The notes under the pieces were generated by a model that saw only the letters and a program-made list of their open reading frames with translations, ran no database searches and was not told the origin of the DNA. From positions 1 to 64,000 of the forward strand of contig JAUXNJ010000019.1 in the NCBI GenBank assembly GCA_030682795.1: DNA of 64,000 nt, read 5' to 3'. The position numbers were made by a program, and so were the translations under genes. Position 1 is the first letter of the stretch; each line of letters opens with the position of its first letter. Shown here in pieces: positions 7,835 to 15,492 of the stretch. The stretch is from Sphingobacteriaceae bacterium (GTDB taxonomy: Bacteria > Bacteroidota > Bacteroidia > UBA7662).

Positions 7835-9463
7835 CTAGTAGTCGTAATACAAATTCCGCAGCTGACTGCGCAAGCCAAGCATAAACCAATGCGTATTGCG
7901 GGTGCTTATGTCCATGTCTTCGTGGCGATAAATGTAGCGAACTTCAACCCGCAAATTGGTTTTGGGGTTAAGCACCCTGCCAAAGGCGGCTTCAAGGTGC
8001 AGACTGTTGGCCGGGCGGCCCCAGCCAATAGGAACACCTAATTGACCAATACCACCTGGTACATTGTAATAGTTCTGACGGATGTCTTGACCATAGTTCA
8101 AGCCTGCACTGTCGAGCCCCACGCGCATTATAATGGCTTTGGCCGATGCAAACCAAGCTTTGTTCCAATTGTACTCGGCCATGCCCAATAGCTCTTTAAA
8201 GTTAGCTCCTGCCGGATGCGCAATGGGCTGGCCTGAATGGCCATAATTGGTAAGGGTAGACCAATGGCTGTAGGTGTATGGGCGCACCATATTAAATTCC
8301 GAAAGGAAAAAGAGGTTCTTAACTCCAAAAGCCTTGTAGTCCTTCCAGCCCAATTGAAAGCTGTATTTGTTTACCACTGCGCCATTTTGTGCTAAAAATT
8401 TACGTGTATGGAGTTCATCAATCAAAAACTGCATATAGGCCTGGCTGTACTTCGTAGTTTTATAAGCGGCCGTGGCAGCTAATAAAAAGTTGCCTTCGCT
8501 GCCGGTTGAATATTGAATGGGCCAGTACAAAATTACCGGGTTGAGGTATTGCCAAGGAATGGTTTTGCTATTGCCTAAACTGTCATCCCCCAACCAAACA
8601 ATCGATTGAAAGGCACCTAAACTCAACCTATCTGTAACTTTCCAGTCGAGGTAACTCATGGCTGCATACTTCTTGCGAAACAAGTCCCCACCACTGATAT
8701 CAGGACTAGGTACCTTGCTGTAAATATCCACCATTTGCTGCAGCCAGTAGGTATATTGGAAGGGGCCAAACTTAGCCTGCATGCGTAAAAATGGATTCGG
8801 AAAGGCCACATCCGCCATCAGTACAGAGCGATAGCCTTCGCCCACAAACTGCTGTCCTTGACCAAACTGAAAGTTCAAAAACTCAGAGGGCTGATACGTA
8901 AAAAAACCATTAGCGCTTGCATAATCCCATGCTCCTGCTGTGCCAAAGGGTCTCGGCCTACCTTGGCCCGGCACAACCCCATAACCTCGAATAAAACTAT
9001 CTATGTAGGCAGGAAACAAGCCTTGATTTTCATAAAAGGAAGTGGTAAAGGAAAGTTTACTCCCTAAATACCCCTGTACCTGAAAACCCCTTGTGTTGAG
9101 CCAGGTATTGCCGCCAATTGCCAAATCTCTACCCAAGGCTAAATCTGCCAGTAGGTCAATTTGCACACCCCAATCGGGTTGTTTTAGTTCAATTAAATGC
9201 TCATGAAATGCCTTGCGCAGGAACCAGTTTTTACCTGCGCCCTCAGCTTGTGCAGTGTCAGGCAATTGTAGTCGAGGGCGTACTGAACGATGCGTATTCA
9301 AACCCGCCTCTAGCTCTTTTAGTTCTTGTTGGCGGTTGAGGCCATGCTCGAGGGGGAGTTGGATGGGGGGAGTGGTTTGGGCAAAGACTTCAGGCCACGC
9401 AAGTAAATTGAACAAGACCAGAACAGTTAAAAAGAGTTTATTTGAATAAATTCGTATTGGCAT
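7835..9463 (-). CDS. Wzi/RemB-like outer-membrane beta-barrel protein
   Basis: A 542-residue protein with an N-terminal signal peptide (hydrophobic stretch ending ...WPEVFAQ at about residue 29) and alternating aromatic beta-strand pattern up to a C-terminal ...RNLYYDY typical of outer-membrane barrels. The stretch FGQGQQFVGEGYRSVLM around 200-216 resembles the capsule-assembly Wzi / gliding protein RemB family of Bacteroidota. Such proteins attach or organise surface polysaccharide at the outer membrane, which fits the adjacent polysaccharide operon; RemB relatives have also been tied to gliding. The assignment rests on motif impression and context, so the specific role is uncertain. Confidence 0.65.
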   Translation of the reverse strand: MPIRIYSNKLFLTVLVLFNLLAWPEVFAQTTPPIQLPLEHGLNRQQELKELEAGLNTHRSVRPRLQLPDTAQAEGAGKNWFLRKAFHEHLIELKQPDWGVQIDLLADLALGRDLAIGGNTWLNTRGFQVQGYLGSKLSFTTSFYENQGLFPAYIDSFIRGYGVVPGQGRPRPFGTAGAWDYASANGFFTYQPSEFLNFQFGQGQQFVGEGYRSVLMADVAFPNPFLRMQAKFGPFQYTYWLQQMVDIYSKVPSPDISGGDLFRKKYAAMSYLDWKVTDRLSLGAFQSIVWLGDDSLGNSKTIPWQYLNPVILYWPIQYSTGSEGNFLLAATAAYKTTKYSQAYMQFLIDELHTRKFLAQNGAVVNKYSFQLGWKDYKAFGVKNLFFLSEFNMVRPYTYSHWSTLTNYGHSGQPIAHPAGANFKELLGMAEYNWNKAWFASAKAIIMRVGLDSAGLNYGQDIRQNYYNVPGGIGQLGVPIGWGRPANSLHLEAAFGRVLNPKTNLRVEVRYIYRHEDMDISTRNTHWFMLGLRSQLRNLYYDY

Positions 9464-9629
9464 GCTTTGGATGGGTGACAGCTAGGTAGAAAACAAAATG
9501 AAAAATAACTGCTATAAAACGCTTACGATTCGAATTAAAAGATTGCATCATTAGATTTTGAATGAACAAACGTTCCGAAATCTCTGATTTCAGCTGTGTC
9601 TGTTTTCTTTTGAATCAACTCCAAATGAA

Positions 9630-10211
9630 TCATCGAAACAGTTCTTGTTTTGTTATTGCTGTGTTAAACTGCTCATTCCAAAAGTACCAAAGTCCAAAAA
9701 TGACAACGTAATACATGGGCCTCATGATCCAGTCATGAGCAAAATCCCAATGAGGAATTTCTTTGGCCATCCACAAGCCAAGAATAACCACTCGTACAAT
9801 GTTGGTTACATGAATAGCTAAAAATCCCAGCGGTATGAACCATAATTTATGTTTCCAGCTGCCAGGGAAAAGAAGAAAAAGTATAGCAATCTGGAAAAAC
9901 TGCTTTAAACCGGAGCAGCTCTCGGCGACCTCCAGTGCTTTTCCGTTTTCAAAGCGCATGACGTTCAAGGGTTCTGTGGTCATATTCAGTCCAAATACCC
10001 ATTCATTTATCCAATAGGAGGCTTTAAATACCTCTACAGCCAATCGATTTGCTGATTCAATGATGGGAGGAACGCTTTTGATTTGGTCTGCGAACTCCCA
10101 CCAAAAAACGTGGAATCCATAAGTAATGATCATGAACAAACCGATGTCGTAGACAAAGCGGTATGGACCACGATAAGCCGCTTTTACGTAGTTTTTCAGC
10201 TGCTTAACCAT
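9630..10211 (-). CDS. Exosortase/archaeosortase family transpeptidase
   Basis: Multi-pass membrane cysteine protease/transpeptidase of the exosortase family. With the Met of MVKQ as start the protein has 193 residues and five or so membrane spans. The catalytic triad is visible: C99 in ESCSGLK, R140 in TNIVRVVIL, and H159 in WDFAHDWIM, in the order and spacing of the family. I chose 10211 because this ATG overlaps the upstream deacetylase stop by 8 bases; the upstream in-frame Met adds 15 residues without family character. It ends a minus-strand operon with a deacetylase and a FemAB-like gene, both known companions of exosortases in exopolysaccharide loci. No protein with a PEP-CTERM-like tail is present in the window, so its substrate is unknown. 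Confidence 0.85.
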   Translation of the reverse strand: MVKQLKNYVKAAYRGPYRFVYDIGLFMIITYGFHVFWWEFADQIKSVPPIIESANRLAVEVFKASYWINEWVFGLNMTTEPLNVMRFENGKALEVAESCSGLKQFFQIAILFLLFPGSWKHKLWFIPLGFLAIHVTNIVRVVILGLWMAKEIPHWDFAHDWIMRPMYYVVIFGLWYFWNEQFNTAITKQELFR

Positions 10212-11058
10212 GCTGTAGATGAGATGCAAGCATTCCGGTGCGTGCAGCATCAGCAATACTCTGGCATTTATGTTCTTGCATCAGGTGCCGCAATCTTGAA
10301 AAAGAAGAACCGGTACCCTGACCGTACTTCCATTTGTTTGTCCATTCATTCGGGAGTGCTTTCATAGCTGGGTCAAAATCCCTTGGATGGAAGTACATCA
10401 TGTGGTATCCGGGTTTGGCAAGCTGTCTATCCACCAGAAAGGGTGGCATCAGGCGGAAAAAACCACTTCCAGCATACGGCCAGCCATTCAATATAGGCCA
10501 GGTACTTACCGGCAAGTACGTAATGCGCTTATCAATGTGCAATTGAAATGGACTATTGGGCACTTTGCCATGTTCTCCTAGAGTGCCCGATTTTAGTGAA
10601 CTATCGTAGCGAATATTGAGCGAAACCAAAATATCTCTGTAAGGCTCCAGTCGGGTATCAATCGAAAATGCCGGCGTTCGGTAGGAGATGGGCGATTGCC
10701 CCGTAAGGTCTTGAAGTGTTGCCATATTGGTCACCAAATCAGACTGAAACCTTTTCAAACTTTGGGTTGCTGCGTATTCGTGCAAATCAGAGTGTGCTCC
10801 TACTTCATTTCCAGAAGCTACTATGCGCTTGATTAACTGCGGGTACTGCCTCGCAAAACGGCCCATGGTGAAAAAAGTAGCCGATTGTCCTGTTTGATGC
10901 AACAACTCCAAAATCTGGTCAACCCAAATTTCAGCCCTCAAATTGGCGTTATGCCAAAAAGGTTCGGCATCGAAGCCAGGAAGCGGAGAATACAGATAAA
11001 ACCATTCTTCTAGGTCAAAACTGAGGATGTGTAAAGAGGTCGATTGCTGCTCTTTCAC
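10204..11058 (-). CDS. Polysaccharide deacetylase, exosortase-associated (DUF3473-type)
   Basis: Predicted metal-dependent carbohydrate esterase (CE4/NodB fold) removing N-acetyl groups from a polysaccharide. Motif 1 SFDLEEWF at 13-20 gives the catalytic/metal Asp (D15); GAHSDLHEY gives metal ligands H89 and H93; RTPAFS at 127-132 is motif 3; and MMYFHPRDFDP at 220-230 is the HPxxFDP element characteristic of the DUF3473 subgroup found with PEP-CTERM/exosortase systems. Start is a GTG that abuts the stop of the frame-restored FemAB tail (TAG|GTG). It overlaps the exosortase by 8 bases. The 284-residue length is normal for the subgroup. Confidence 0.85.
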   Translation of the reverse strand: MKEQQSTSLHILSFDLEEWFYLYSPLPGFDAEPFWHNANLRAEIWVDQILELLHQTGQSATFFTMGRFARQYPQLIKRIVASGNEVGAHSDLHEYAATQSLKRFQSDLVTNMATLQDLTGQSPISYRTPAFSIDTRLEPYRDILVSLNIRYDSSLKSGTLGEHGKVPNSPFQLHIDKRITYLPVSTWPILNGWPYAGSGFFRLMPPFLVDRQLAKPGYHMMYFHPRDFDPAMKALPNEWTNKWKYGQGTGSSFSRLRHLMQEHKCQSIADAARTGMLASHLQHG

Positions 11059-11203
11059 CTAGTAGATAAATTTGGCACTCAGTTTTCCTAAAAAAGCAAC
11101 AAGTTCAAAGGGCAAAAGGCGAATAAGAGGTGCTATTTTAGCCAACATCCACTTGCCCTCTCTTTTAATTCCATTCTGGTACCATGCCAAGGGCACATCT
11201 ACT
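11059..11203 (-). pseudogene. Out-of-frame C-terminal tail of the FemAB-like gene
   Basis: The FemAB-like frame at 11199-11909 stops right after the family motif FKRQWG. Shifting by one base at the G5 run (11209-11205) opens a frame that continues AVDVPLAWYQNG and runs ~48 residues to a TAG ending exactly where the deacetylase GTG starts (11058). Family members normally continue after the KxxWG motif with a Pro-rich PLxYxY segment, so this is most simply the missing C-terminus, separated by loss of one G. A sequencing error in the homopolymer, a true mutation, or -1 frameshifting on the G-run are all possible. Confidence 0.7.
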
Positions 11204-11909
11204 GCCCCCATTGTCTTTTAAATTGATGAACACCTGAACCGGTGGTACTTCTCCCAAAGCTATAAATGTCGAAACGTGCTGTTTTGGCATGAGATATCAT
11301 CTTTTCATGCATGAAATAGGCCGCTCCCAGGCTATGGTATTTTTTAAGGGTTGCAAACCACGCATTTTCATAAAAACCACCAATAGCCAGGTTGCATGCA
11401 GCCCCTATGGGTTTGCCTTTGTGGTATAGCACAAAAATTTCGGCATGACCTTCTTTAAAACCATCCAACAACGCACTGAAAAAAGTCTTTGGCAAGGGTA
11501 AGCTACCTAATTCATGCAAGCGCTTGGCGTAAACCAGCCAAAAAGGCTGCAATAAGGCGTGTGTTCCGAGTTCCAATTTAAATGCGGCATGGTCTATCTG
11601 TAACAACTTTTTTCGGAGCCCGGCTTTTGGCTGGTATTGATTTAGGTTCAACCATGAAGCGGTTTTAAATGCCTTGTCCTTACCTGTCCACCTCCAAACG
11701 ACTCCCTGCGACAAAAGCTGTTGCCAAGGCAACTCCCTATGTGTTTGATGCGGGGGCCATAGGCCATAGGACAAATGTGGTAAAGCCACCCAACGGCTTC
11801 GTATTTGAACGGCGGCTATTTCGGTATTTGGTATCCTTCCACTCTCCCAACCAAATACCGAAGCTATGCGATCTGCCAGTCCGATCGGGCTTTGCTCCGG
11901 CATAATCAT
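11199..11909 (-). CDS. FemAB-like GNAT protein, exosortase/EPS-associated (frameshifted)
   Basis: 236 residues with the late part of the FemAB/GNAT fold: IFVLYHKGKPIGAACNLA, AWFATLKKYHSLGAAYFMH and the signature FDIYSFGRSTTGSGVHQFKR ending KRQWG. This signature (FGRS...GtgxFKxxWG) is characteristic of the FemAB-like proteins of exosortase-linked exopolysaccharide loci, which are usually over 300 residues. The N-terminus also looks somewhat short. The start ATG overlaps the NeuD-like stop as TAATG. The reading frame ends prematurely at 11199; see the tail entry at 11059-11203. Function in these loci is presumed to be aminoacyl or acyl transfer to a carbohydrate, not proven. Confidence 0.75.
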   Translation of the reverse strand: MIMPEQSPIGLADRIASVFGWESGRIPNTEIAAVQIRSRWVALPHLSYGLWPPHQTHRELPWQQLLSQGVVWRWTGKDKAFKTASWLNLNQYQPKAGLRKKLLQIDHAAFKLELGTHALLQPFWLVYAKRLHELGSLPLPKTFFSALLDGFKEGHAEIFVLYHKGKPIGAACNLAIGGFYENAWFATLKKYHSLGAAYFMHEKMISHAKTARFDIYSFGRSTTGSGVHQFKRQWGQ

Positions 11910-12454
11910 TATGCGCCAAAAGTGGTGTTTCTCTCCACCAACTGCAAAGGAGCTACCGTAGCATACTTAACCACCCGTGCCGCTCCACCTATATAAGCCA
12001 AAGAGCGAACGTGGCAAAAATCCTCAAGTATTGCTTCGTGATCCACAACAGTCCCCGCGTTCACAATTACCTGTCTGCCAACTTGAGCGTATGCTTGAAC
12101 AATGGTGCCTTGAAGCAAGACGCTCCCCTCATTTATCCTTGCGGTGGGTGAAACCAAGGCCGATGGATGAATGAGGGTAAAGGGTTTGTGGGCCAGCTCT
12201 AGACTGATTTGTCCTCGTATTTCGTTGTTTCCAATGGCAACTAGTAATGGTAATTCCGGCAAGCAATCAGGCCTATATGGCCCTAAAAAAGGAGGCAGGT
12301 TTTGTCTGTCCCTTTGCACTGCCTTTGCCTGATCGTCGAAATAACCGGCTATCTCGATGCCCATGTCGCGACAAGCATCCATCAAAACCAAAGCATGACC
12401 ACCCATGCCATACAGCAATACTTCATCAACACTCTTTGATGTCGTCATGTTCAT
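11909..12454 (-). CDS. NeuD/PglD-like sugar O/N-acyltransferase
   Basis: 181 residues. The N-terminal part (VLLYGMGGHALVLMDACRD, then GYFDDQ) is the Rossmann-like nucleotide-sugar-binding half of the NeuD/PglD family. The second half (HPSALVSPTARINEGSVLLQ onward) is a left-handed parallel beta-helix of hexapeptide repeats that would bind acetyl-CoA; NAGTVVDHEAILEDFCHV carries the conserved His. The usual acceptor is a UDP-sugar or glycan. The C-terminus (VVERNTTFGA region) is slightly shorter than typical. It overlaps WbpL-like upstream by 4 bases and the FemAB-like gene by 1 base, so it belongs to the same operon. Confidence 0.8.
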   Translation of the reverse strand: MNMTTSKSVDEVLLYGMGGHALVLMDACRDMGIEIAGYFDDQAKAVQRDRQNLPPFLGPYRPDCLPELPLLVAIGNNEIRGQISLELAHKPFTLIHPSALVSPTARINEGSVLLQGTIVQAYAQVGRQVIVNAGTVVDHEAILEDFCHVRSLAYIGGAARVVKYATVAPLQLVERNTTFGA

Positions 12455-13452
12455 GCGTATTTGCGCATCAAACGCATTTTAAAAACAACATACAACAAGG
12501 TGAAGGGAAGTAATAAGACCAGTCCCTGGGTAAAAAAAGTCCAATCTGACGGTAGCACCCGGATGATTAATATGTTCATCAACAGCTGAACCAAGGCATA
12601 ACCCACACTCACCACACGGTGTTGCCAGCCATGCTCGTTTACCAGCAGTTGGTAAAAGTGTAGGCGGTGTGCTTTGAATATATTTTCCTTTCGATACAGC
12701 CGCTGAATGATGGTCAAAACCGTATCCATACCATACAAAGAAACAAATAAGATGTATTTCAACTCGCCTGTTTGTAAAATCAACATCGATAAGGCGAAAA
12801 GCACAATAAAGCCAATGCCCATGCTGCCCACATCACCTGCGAAGCATTTAGCCCGCTTACGGAAATTAAAGAACAAAAAGACCACCAAAGCCGCAATGGT
12901 CCATACAAAAAAGGAAGGGTCTAAAAATGGGTTTTGCTCATTCAACCAGGCCATGGTGAGTAACATGGTTAAGCTATACAAGCCAGTGATGCCGTTGATT
13001 CCATCCATGAAATTATAAGCATTGAGGGTGCCGATAACTACCACAGGCACCAAAATGAGCCAACCTATCGGCAGCACATCCATGATTCCTGTATCGTACA
13101 TGAGCAACAGGACGCCACTGATGTGTGCTGTGAGGCGAACCCTGTTGGGCAGCGACCGGATATCATCCCAGATGCTTACTACACCCACAAGCAACAATCC
13201 CAACGAAGCCCAAACGTAAGGCCAACCCTGTTGGATATTCCATGCCCAAAAGGCCAAAAGGAAAACGATACCGCCACCACGGATGGTGATGTAACTATGC
13301 GAACTCCTAGCATTCGGATTATCGATGATGTTCCAGAGATAAGCTAACTTAAAGTAAATCAATTCAATAACAGTCAACAATACAAGTGCCAATGGGACTT
13401 GAATGAACATGTTATCAGGGAAACTGACTAATAAATCAACATTCAATATCAT
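12451..13452 (-). CDS. wbpL: WbpL/WbcO-type undecaprenyl-phosphate HexNAc-1-phosphate transferase
   Basis: Membrane enzyme initiating O-unit assembly by transferring a HexNAc-1-P (D-FucNAc or QuiNAc in characterised relatives) to undecaprenyl phosphate. About ten hydrophobic segments. Motifs: DNPNARSSHSYITIRGGG at about 42-59, WDDIRSLP near 93, YNFMDGINGITG around 146-157, FAGDVGSMGIG around 204-214 and the FKAHRLHFYQLL loop of the WbpL branch (HRxHxYQ, different from the HIHH of the gene at 2401). It overlaps its neighbours by 4 bases on both sides. The preceding two genes (reductase and glycosyltransferase) are in the same order as wbjE-wbjF-wbpL in the Pseudomonas aeruginosa O11 cluster. 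Confidence 0.88.
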   Translation of the reverse strand: MILNVDLLVSFPDNMFIQVPLALVLLTVIELIYFKLAYLWNIIDNPNARSSHSYITIRGGGIVFLLAFWAWNIQQGWPYVWASLGLLLVGVVSIWDDIRSLPNRVRLTAHISGVLLLMYDTGIMDVLPIGWLILVPVVVIGTLNAYNFMDGINGITGLYSLTMLLTMAWLNEQNPFLDPSFFVWTIAALVVFLFFNFRKRAKCFAGDVGSMGIGFIVLFALSMLILQTGELKYILFVSLYGMDTVLTIIQRLYRKENIFKAHRLHFYQLLVNEHGWQHRVVSVGYALVQLLMNILIIRVLPSDWTFFTQGLVLLLPFTLLYVVFKMRLMRKYA

Positions 13453-14351
13453 TCAATTTTAAAGTGATTGACTACAGACCGTGGATTCCAATTCAATTCG
13501 CGCCTTGCTTTAGAGTCATCAATAATATAATCATGAATCAGCTTTTCCAATTTATCTGAATTCAGCGGAAAAAAACTTATAACATCACCAATACTTGCCA
13601 AACATTTTGCAATAAAGAGCGGGATATTCCTGGAAATCGGCCTATTCAGCTGCTTACAAATAACTGACTCCAATTCTCGATAAGACGGATGTTTGCCATC
13701 TGCTAGATTAAAAGTGCCGTTGCTACCACAATTGTCTATTATTAACCTAGCAATATCTTCCGCCAATACCATGCTGCGTCGAGCTTTACCTCCAGCCACT
13801 GAAAAGTAAAATCCTTTTTTCAATGCAGAAATCATTTGTCCTAAATTGCCTGGTGGATTCTTTCCGACAATTAGGGGAACTCTCAAAATCAACACTGGAA
13901 TGCCAACCTCATTGGACCATTCTCTCAAAAAACTTTCTGCTTTAATCTTGGACTTAGCGTATGGTGTTTCACCTGCTAATGCAGTATCCTCTTTAATTTC
14001 TACACCACTATTAAATCCATATACGGCAACTGTACTCACAAAAACAACCCCCTGCAACTTACTCTTGTCAATTGCTTCTATCAAAATTTTTACGCTTCTA
14101 TAATTCGCTAAATCCGAAAGCTGCTCTTCATCGGCGTGATGTTTACGAACATGTGCTCGTCCCGTTGCGATTATCAAATTCTCATATGAGTGTTTTAAAA
14201 TCAAAGGGTGTTTTTCATGATAAAAATCATAAGATATTGAATTTTTATTAGACCTGCCTATTGAGTCAAAACAGCCCTCTGGAATACTAGAAACTATATA
14301 CTTGCCTAAGAAACCAGTTGCACCCGCAATTAAATATTTCTTATCAATCAT
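13449..14351 (-). CDS. WbjF/WbpV-like NAD-dependent sugar 4-reductase/epimerase
   Basis: Extended short-chain dehydrogenase of 300 residues. The N-terminal GATGFLGKYIV gives the nucleotide-binding GxxGxxG; VFVSTVAVYGFN carries the catalytic Ser and TPYAKSKIKAE the YxxxK pair. Relatives next to WbpL-type transferases reduce the 4-keto group of the WbpM product to UDP-QuiNAc or UDP-D-FucNAc, the likely role here. It overlaps the glycosyltransferase gene (8 bases) and the WbpL-like gene (4 bases). Base composition is visibly more AT-rich than that of the genes to its left, as for the glycosyltransferase next door. Confidence 0.78.
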   Translation of the reverse strand: MIDKKYLIAGATGFLGKYIVSSIPEGCFDSIGRSNKNSISYDFYHEKHPLILKHSYENLIIATGRAHVRKHHADEEQLSDLANYRSVKILIEAIDKSKLQGVVFVSTVAVYGFNSGVEIKEDTALAGETPYAKSKIKAESFLREWSNEVGIPVLILRVPLIVGKNPPGNLGQMISALKKGFYFSVAGGKARRSMVLAEDIARLIIDNCGSNGTFNLADGKHPSYRELESVICKQLNRPISRNIPLFIAKCLASIGDVISFFPLNSDKLEKLIHDYIIDDSKARRELNWNPRSVVNHFKIE

Positions 14352-15492
14352 TGGTTATAAAATATTCTAGGAACCTCGTTTTTGCCTGCTTTTCTGAAAA
14401 ATTATTATCATAGAAAGCACGATAATGCTCAGGACTCGTTTCAGTAATTAATCTAAACATTTCTTTTTCAAAAGCTTGTGGTTTGGCTTCACTCTGAACT
14501 ACCAAGCCTACCTTTTCCTTTATTACGCAATTGTGAATTTCTGTCCCAATTGGCCCAAAATACAGCGTAGGCCTACCCGCTTTCAATATATTATAAAACT
14601 TGGAAGGAACACCTAAGCCAAACATGCTCTCATTAAGACTAACCAAACAAAAATGTGCCTGACCTAAAATATCAGATTGCTCTGTACGCATGTATGCCCC
14701 TTCAAAGTAAACGTTTTTCATCTTATTTACTTTCACATATTCCTGCAAATGCGCTCTTTCGGACCCTTCCCCTTTAATAATAAACTCAAATAATTCGCTA
14801 TCTAATCGTTTAAACCACTCTAGAAAATCCTTCAAGGCTTGCATGGGGCCAACATTTCCCGCATATAAAATTTTTATCTTGCCTTTGGGATACGGTTGTA
14901 ACTCTATATTTTCATCAGCCCAATTACGTATTATCTGAACATCCTTAACACCCTTCTCTTTTATTACTTTTTCCATATCGTCACCAAGAACAATCGCACT
15001 TGAAAGACGCTTGTATGCAAAGCCATAAAATGGCGTAAGCAGCTTTCCTAAATATTTACTAAGCCCTGAGGAGGTTTTAACCAGGTTGTCAGGAAATACA
15101 TCATGAATTAAAAAGGTCAACTTAGACGAAAAAAACCAGGGCATCACCATCAATAAAGTCTGCGGATTTGTTACCGCCAAAATTCTATCATCGGGCTGCA
15201 AAAGTCTTTTTAACTTTATGGAAACAATAATAGAAAAGTAGAATCCAAATATTACTCTCAAAATGTGATTCCGAACGAACGGGCTCTTTAAATACATTAT
15301 GTTGCTATCATGGCTTTTCATTTCCAATTCAGGCAAGCCATATTTGTAACTCGCGGCCTCTCCCGCAATTACATAAACCTCAAATTTCTCGCTTAAAAAT
15401 TCAACAACTTGAGCTAGAATATGAGCCGTGCTAGTATTTGAGGGCTTATATAGCTCTGTTACAACCCAAATTCTAGCCAATCTTCCAGACAT
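14344..15492 (-). CDS. GT4 glycosyltransferase, WbjE/WbuB-like
   Basis: 382-residue cytoplasmic GT-B glycosyltransferase. N-terminal acceptor domain begins IWVVTELYKPSNTSTAHI; the donor-binding half contains KILYAGNVGPMQAL and a KGEGSERAHLQEYV segment, then FGLGVPSKFYNILKAGRPTL with the conserved Glu/Lys-type nucleotide pocket of family GT4. Similar proteins beside fnlABC add L-FucNAc as second sugar of the O-unit; this position in the operon (between fnlC and the reductase) suggests the same. Overlaps fnlC by 20 bases. AT-rich relative to most of the operon. Confidence 0.8.
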   Translation of the reverse strand: MSGRLARIWVVTELYKPSNTSTAHILAQVVEFLSEKFEVYVIAGEAASYKYGLPELEMKSHDSNIMYLKSPFVRNHILRVIFGFYFSIIVSIKLKRLLQPDDRILAVTNPQTLLMVMPWFFSSKLTFLIHDVFPDNLVKTSSGLSKYLGKLLTPFYGFAYKRLSSAIVLGDDMEKVIKEKGVKDVQIIRNWADENIELQPYPKGKIKILYAGNVGPMQALKDFLEWFKRLDSELFEFIIKGEGSERAHLQEYVKVNKMKNVYFEGAYMRTEQSDILGQAHFCLVSLNESMFGLGVPSKFYNILKAGRPTLYFGPIGTEIHNCVIKEKVGLVVQSEAKPQAFEKEMFRLITETSPEHYRAFYDNNFSEKQAKTRFLEYFITND

